Source: Syntrophosphaera sp035450685 (lineage in GTDB: Bacteria; Cloacimonadota; Cloacimonadia; Cloacimonadales; Cloacimonadaceae). From it: a stretch of 64,000 nucleotides of DNA. Positions 60,701 through 64,000 of the stretch are shown piece after piece; position 1 is the first letter of the stretch, and every line of letters starts with the position of its first letter. The stretch is from assembly GCA_035450685.1 (NCBI GenBank), contig DAOTNF010000001.1, positions 209,102 through 273,101 on the forward strand, read 5' to 3'. Below the pieces are notes generated by a model that did no database searches, was not told the origin of the DNA, and was given only the letters and a program-made list of their open reading frames with translations. The translations under genes and the position numbers were made by a program.

Positions 60701-61096
60701 TTAACTCTCCTTGTTTTCTTCGATGCGGATGGCATCCGCGGGGCAGGTCTTGGTGCATACGCCGCAGGCGACGCATTTGAAGGGGGTGATTGCGCCAATG
60801 GTGCGGAACATTGATCCGGTGGGGCAGGCAGCTATGCACATGTAGCAGCCGATGCAAAGAGCTTGGTTGACCATCACCACTCCCTGGCTGTTGATGCTCA
60901 GCGCCAGCGTGGGGCAGCTTTGCACACAGACTCCGCACTGGGTGCAGGCGTTCATCCGGGGTTGTGAGTCGGTCTCGGTGATGCGGATCCTCGACTTTTC
61001 GGGATCGTCAACCTTGAAATACAGGTTTGAACACGCGCTCTCGCACACATGGCAGGCGACGCAGTTTTCTGGATAGGTCTTCAGCGACTTCTTCAT
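60701..61096 (-). CDS. Polyferredoxin with four [4Fe-4S] motifs
   Basis: 131 residues from the third of three consecutive ATGs (61096), which has the best distance from AGGAG; 61102 is possible. Four CxxCxxCxxxC groups are visible: CVACHVCESAC, CTQCGVCVQSC, CIGCYMCIAAC and CVACGVCTKTC, each followed by a P or S. It should carry four clusters and pass electrons between the aldehyde oxidoreductase and the central ferredoxin pool. The segment between the first two groups is about 30 residues longer than usual. Confidence 0.92.
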   Translation of the reverse strand: MKKSLKTYPENCVACHVCESACSNLYFKVDDPEKSRIRITETDSQPRMNACTQCGVCVQSCPTLALSINSQGVVMVNQALCIGCYMCIAACPTGSMFRTIGAITPFKCVACGVCTKTCPADAIRIEENKES

Positions 61097-61193
61097 CATC
61101 ATCTCCTGTTTCTGTCGTTAAAACCATTTATATTAGGATATCCGAAACAGTCAACTGAATTCTCTGCTTCAGACATCAGGCTTGCATACAAGG

Positions 61194-63092
61194 TCAGCTT
61201 TGCAGTTCTTCCGTGATGCGGTCTATGATGCTTTGGCTGCTCAATCCAGCCCAATTATACAGGTCTTCGGAAGAACCTGAACGGGGATATTCCGGGATGC
61301 CGATTTTCACCAGGCGGCAACAAAGGTTTTCTTCGCCGATCCGGTCAGCCAGGATTGCCCCCAGGCCGCTATTGACATTGTGGTCTTCGATGCTGAACAC
61401 GATCTTGTTGCGGGCGGCGGTTTCCAGGGTTTCCCTGTCGATTGCCAGGGGGCAGGAAACGTAGATCAGTTGCAGATAGATTCCCTGTTCGCGGAGCTTG
61501 TCAACCGCTTTGACTGCCTTTCCGACCGGGGTGCCGGTTACGAAGATGCTGCCCATGTTTCCCACTCTCAGGATATCCTCTTTGCCATAGTCGAAGGTGT
61601 AATTCAGTCCGTAGAACGGAACTCCATCCTCTCCCTTGATGATTGGCACTTTGGAGCGTCCCATGGTCACCATGTAGTTGCCAGAGCGGTTTATCAGCCA
61701 GCGGATTACACTGTCGGTCTGGTTTGGATCGGCTGGACAGATCAGGCGATAGCTGTAAAGGTTGCGCATCAAACCGATGTAGTCGATGCAATGGTGAGTT
61801 TTCCCGTCTTCTCCCACATCGATGCCGACATGGGTGAGCACCACCTTGAGATTGGTGTGGTTTATGTCATTAAGCCTTTGAGCGTTATACACTTCATCCA
61901 GGCCGAACATGCCAAAGTCAGACCAGAAGGTCTGGATGCCGCTGGCGGAAAGCGCGCCGCTTAATACGGCGGCGTTCTGTTCCATGATGCCCGACTGGAT
62001 GAACCTGTGGGGCATGAGTTTGGCAAATTCGCCTGTTTTCACGCTGGATTGCAGGTCGCAGTCCACCACCACGATCGGGGTCGCTTTGTCCTGGTTGGTC
62101 TTGGCCAGATCGGCGATCGCGTTGCCCCAGGCGCTGCGGTTGTCGGTTTCTTTATCGTAACGCAGCGGGCGTCCGGGCTCAAGGTCTGTCTTCAGTTCAA
62201 AGTGTTTCAGGTCAACAGCCTGGGTGGGCGCCTTGAATGCCGCCCTGAGCTTCTTGTATTCACCCAAACGGTTGCTTGCCCCAAGTATTTTCAGGGCTTC
62301 GGCGAGTTGTTCTTCAGACAGGGCAGATCCATGGTATTTTGCCTGGTTTTCCATGAAAGGAACGCCCTTTCCCATCACCGTGTGAGCAAGGATCATCACC
62401 GGCACGGGGCTGTTTTTGCTGCTTTCCAGGGCGGAAAAGATCTGGCTGAAATCGTGTCCGTCGATCTCCAGCACCTGCCATCCGTCGGATTCCCAGTTGG
62501 CACGTATGTTTTGCGGCATCACGTCTTTGATGTCACCGCTGATCTGCAAGCCGTTGTAATCTACAATCGCGCAGAGGTTATTCAGTCCATATTTCAAGGC
62601 AAAGCAGCGGGCTTCAGAAATTTGTCCCTTCTGCTGTTCGCCGTCGCCCATCATTACATATACCCGGTAGGGAATGGAGTTGATCCTGGAAGCCAGCGCC
62701 ATGCCTGCTCCGGCGGAGAGGCCCTGTCCCAAGTTGCCGCTGGACCATTCAACACCCGGAACCTCGCGCTCGATATGGCCTTCAAAGATGCTGCCCCAGA
62801 GCCTGAACTGCGATACTGCTTTGTCCAGGGAAAAGTAGCCGTTGAGCGCCAGGGCCGAATACACGGCAGGCGAGATGTGCCCATTGCTCACCACGATCCT
62901 GTCGCGGTCGGGCAGTTGGGGGTTTTTGGGGTCGTGGCGCGCCACCGCGTAGAGTGCCAGCAGCAGGTCGATGGACGACATTGAGCCGCCGGGATGCCCG
63001 GACGCGGCCAGGGTGGTCATGCTCAGGATCGCGGCGCGTGCTTGCTTGGAAAGGTTGGTCAACTCTGCCGTGAGTTTCTGTGATTTCATCAT
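61194..63092 (-). CDS. tkt: Transketolase, full length
   Basis: 632 residues, N- and C-terminal halves in one chain. TPP domain: ASGHPGGSMSSIDLLLAL, MMGDGEQQKGQ (GDG), DYNGLQISG and AHTVMGKGVPFME. Pyrimidine domain: IQSGIMEQNAAVLSGAL with the catalytic Glu, FWSDFGMFGLDEVYNAQRL and THVGIDVGEDGKTHH. It moves two-carbon units in the pentose phosphate pathway. Its closeness to deoC-type products is coincidental; it is on a separate transcript. It lies 71 bases after tRNA-Ala. Confidence 0.95.
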   Translation of the reverse strand: MMKSQKLTAELTNLSKQARAAILSMTTLAASGHPGGSMSSIDLLLALYAVARHDPKNPQLPDRDRIVVSNGHISPAVYSALALNGYFSLDKAVSQFRLWGSIFEGHIEREVPGVEWSSGNLGQGLSAGAGMALASRINSIPYRVYVMMGDGEQQKGQISEARCFALKYGLNNLCAIVDYNGLQISGDIKDVMPQNIRANWESDGWQVLEIDGHDFSQIFSALESSKNSPVPVMILAHTVMGKGVPFMENQAKYHGSALSEEQLAEALKILGASNRLGEYKKLRAAFKAPTQAVDLKHFELKTDLEPGRPLRYDKETDNRSAWGNAIADLAKTNQDKATPIVVVDCDLQSSVKTGEFAKLMPHRFIQSGIMEQNAAVLSGALSASGIQTFWSDFGMFGLDEVYNAQRLNDINHTNLKVVLTHVGIDVGEDGKTHHCIDYIGLMRNLYSYRLICPADPNQTDSVIRWLINRSGNYMVTMGRSKVPIIKGEDGVPFYGLNYTFDYGKEDILRVGNMGSIFVTGTPVGKAVKAVDKLREQGIYLQLIYVSCPLAIDRETLETAARNKIVFSIEDHNVNSGLGAILADRIGEENLCCRLVKIGIPEYPRSGSSEDLYNWAGLSSQSIIDRITEELQS

Positions 63093-63163
63093 TTACCTCG
63101 AAATAATCACTGTAAATAAGTTCCCCTTCACCTTGCCCTGAGACATGATGAAGGGGTAAATTG

Positions 63164-63239
63164 TGGTGGAGCATAGCGGGATCGAACCGCTGACCTCATG
63201 ACTGCCAGTCATGCGCTCTCCCAGCTGAGCTAATGCCCC
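63164..63239 (-). tRNA. tRNA-Ala (anticodon GGC)
   Basis: On the - strand the sequence folds fully: acceptor GGGGCAT with ATGCTCC, D-arm AGCTCAGCTGGGAGAGC, anticodon stem CATGA with TCATG and loop CTGGCAG, variable GAGGTC, T-arm GCGGTTCGATCCCGC. The anticodon is GGC, reading GCC and GCU alanine codons. CCA is encoded. 76 nt. Confidence 0.97.
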
Positions 63240-63393
63240 ACAATCGGAAAACTTGTGTGACCAATCTTTCTATCGCTATTATTCTGTCAAGTCAAAACTA
63301 CTGGATTTCTTTCAAACCAAGCGGGTGAATGGGGTATAAAGTCTTACCAAAAAATGCAAAATCGTCTCACTGGAAATAGCAAGCGGAGAAAAA

Positions 63394-63483
63394 GGGGCTG
63401 CCGAAGTCTGTTCGGCAGAGGCAACTGAGTTGCCTGTTCGGAAGCTATCTCCGCTCTCTGTGGCAAACAGACTTTGCCACCCC
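63394..63483 (-). repeat. 90-nt three-way-junction repeat element, copy 2
   Basis: Reverse-strand copy of 39273-39362. Closing stem AAGTCTGTT (63404-63412) with AACAGACTT (63466-63474), where the C-G pair of copy 1 is a T-A pair. Inner hairpin AGGCAAC-TGA-GTTGCCT (63419-63435) is perfect. The second inner arm (63443-63459) is weakened by mismatches. Confidence 0.8.
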
Positions 63484-63599
63484 TGGGCTGCCGGAAAGCC
63501 ATGAAGCTTTTTCCCTGGGATTGAACCATTGGTATATCGCGTTTCCAAAACAGCACACAACCGGACAATGGAATACCCGCTTCTTTCCGCCCCCATACA

Positions 63600-63642
63600 T
63601 TGATCGCTGATTGATCACTGATTGATCGCTGAGTAATCGCTG
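63600..63642 (-). repeat. 11-bp tandem repeat (TTGATCGCTGA)
   Basis: Units TTGATCGCTGA, TTGATCACTGA, TTGATCGCTGA and a partial GTAATCGCTG. The reverse complement of the unit at 39671. Confidence 0.75.
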
Positions 63643-63810
63643 CGCTGAAAATCACCCGGCGTTCAACGGGCGGTCAATGGGACATGAGATCAGGAGGGAG
63701 TTTAGACAGCTTTTAATACTTGCATTCCAGAACATAATATGCCAAAATACCTGCTTTTCCTTCATAGCTCCGTCCCTTGCTGCTACAGCGTTTGGTGCCA
63801 TCATCCTTAG

Positions 63811-63837
63811 GTCATCCCTCACCGGGTTAAGGATGAC
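63811..63837. repeat. GTCATCC/GGATGAC palindrome, copy 3
   Basis: GTCATCC (63811-63817) with GGATGAC (63831-63837), loop CTCACCGGGTTAA. It shares the loop with 55.1 kb and its left flank with the copy at 40.05 kb. Confidence 0.65.
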
Positions 63838-64000
63838 CCACGGAAAACAAAGACTTAGCACCCTCGTGCGCGCGAGGGCCAACAAGCTCCCATCCATATT
63901 CAGAGGGTGGATTGGGGCGGTCACTTTATCCGTCTGGCTCTTGTTTGTCCCGGACTGATTATTTGTCTTTCCCATCCGGCTTTGCTGAAGCCAGATTCAC

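Larger units (their letters stand above)
63240..64000. other. Gene-free, repeat-rich region to the window end
   Basis: No credible gene. Short open frames on both strands cross repeats and lack protein features. The interval holds copy 2 of the three-way-junction element (63394-63483), an 11-bp tandem repeat (63600-63642) and copy 3 of the GTCATCC palindrome (63811-63837). Confidence 0.75.

Noticed and set aside
60699..60938. N-terminal extension of the aldehyde ferredoxin oxidoreductase
   Set aside because: It is an out-of-frame reading of the ferredoxin gene; the ATG at 60698 has a good ribosome site and starts the family pattern.
62007..62984. 325-residue open frame on the + strand
   Set aside because: Antisense to transketolase, with no recognisable motif.
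63652..63975. Overlapping 93- and 107-residue open frames near the window end
   Set aside because: They run through the GTCATCC palindrome and other repeats, overlap one another on opposite strands and show no protein features.

Overview
The window looks like part of a chromosome from an uncultivated bacterium of the Fibrobacterota-Chlorobiota-Bacteroidota kind, most likely Candidatus Cloacimonadota. The main clue is a pair of secreted proteins ending in a FlgD/type IX-like sorting domain with the sequence YPNPFNP. A tungsten-type aldehyde ferredoxin oxidoreductase with a polyferredoxin, and many Bacteroidota-like surface-sugar families, fit an anaerobe of this group. This is inference from families; no 16S rRNA gene is present. 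No phage, complete insertion sequence or CRISPR array was seen.

Region 1 (1-34.3 kb, all + strand) is a large surface-polysaccharide (O-antigen/capsule type) locus with many 1-13 bp gene overlaps. It holds two flippases, a Wzy-like polymerase, at least six glycosyltransferases, four acyl/acetyltransferase-type proteins of the left-handed beta-helix or GNAT folds plus a FemAB-like protein, and an initiating sugar-phosphate transferase at its distal end. Nucleotide-sugar genes form three sets: (i) a WecE-like 4-aminotransferase, an NDP-hexose 2,3-dehydratase and a Gfo/Idh/MocA reductase, predicted to make a 4-amino-2,4,6-trideoxyhexose; (ii) a LegC-like aminotransferase with a GNAT; (iii) gmd and fcl for GDP-L-fucose, and a WbpP-like UDP-sugar 4-epimerase. 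Unusual members are a LUD-domain protein next to an ATP-grasp ligase, two consecutive PaaK/CapK-like adenylate-forming enzymes, a beta-helix lipoprotein, and a decayed GxxExxY gene flanked by short inverted repeats.

Region 2 (34.3-39.1 kb, + strand) encodes two secreted proteins with C-terminal sorting domains and ends at a strong intrinsic terminator. Region 3 (39.1-40.3 kb) is gene-free and full of palindromic and dispersed repeats, lying between two converging transcription units.

Region 4 (40.3-56.6 kb, - strand) is a housekeeping block. From upstream to downstream it runs radA; a gap; then pgpH, ybeY, a CorC-like protein, a DUF3108 protein, a VanZ-like protein, an MlaF-like ATPase, a Gx transporter, PBP1A, a GT2 glycosyltransferase, a GlmU-like protein, ricT, rlmN, deoC and a double-length thyX. 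Region 5 (56.8-58.4 kb, + strand) is a small redox/stress operon: glutaredoxin-like protein, MarR regulator, OsmC protein and thioredoxin lipoprotein. Region 6 (58.6-63.2 kb, - strand) has tRNA-Ala(GGC), transketolase, a four-cluster ferredoxin and aldehyde ferredoxin oxidoreductase. The last 0.76 kb is again gene-free and repeat-rich, and shares elements with region 3.

The most notable structures are a 90-nt repeat in two copies that folds into a three-way junction with a compensatory base change, the double-length ThyX whose signature motif is split between its halves, and the LUD/ATP-grasp pair inside a deoxy-amino-sugar operon.
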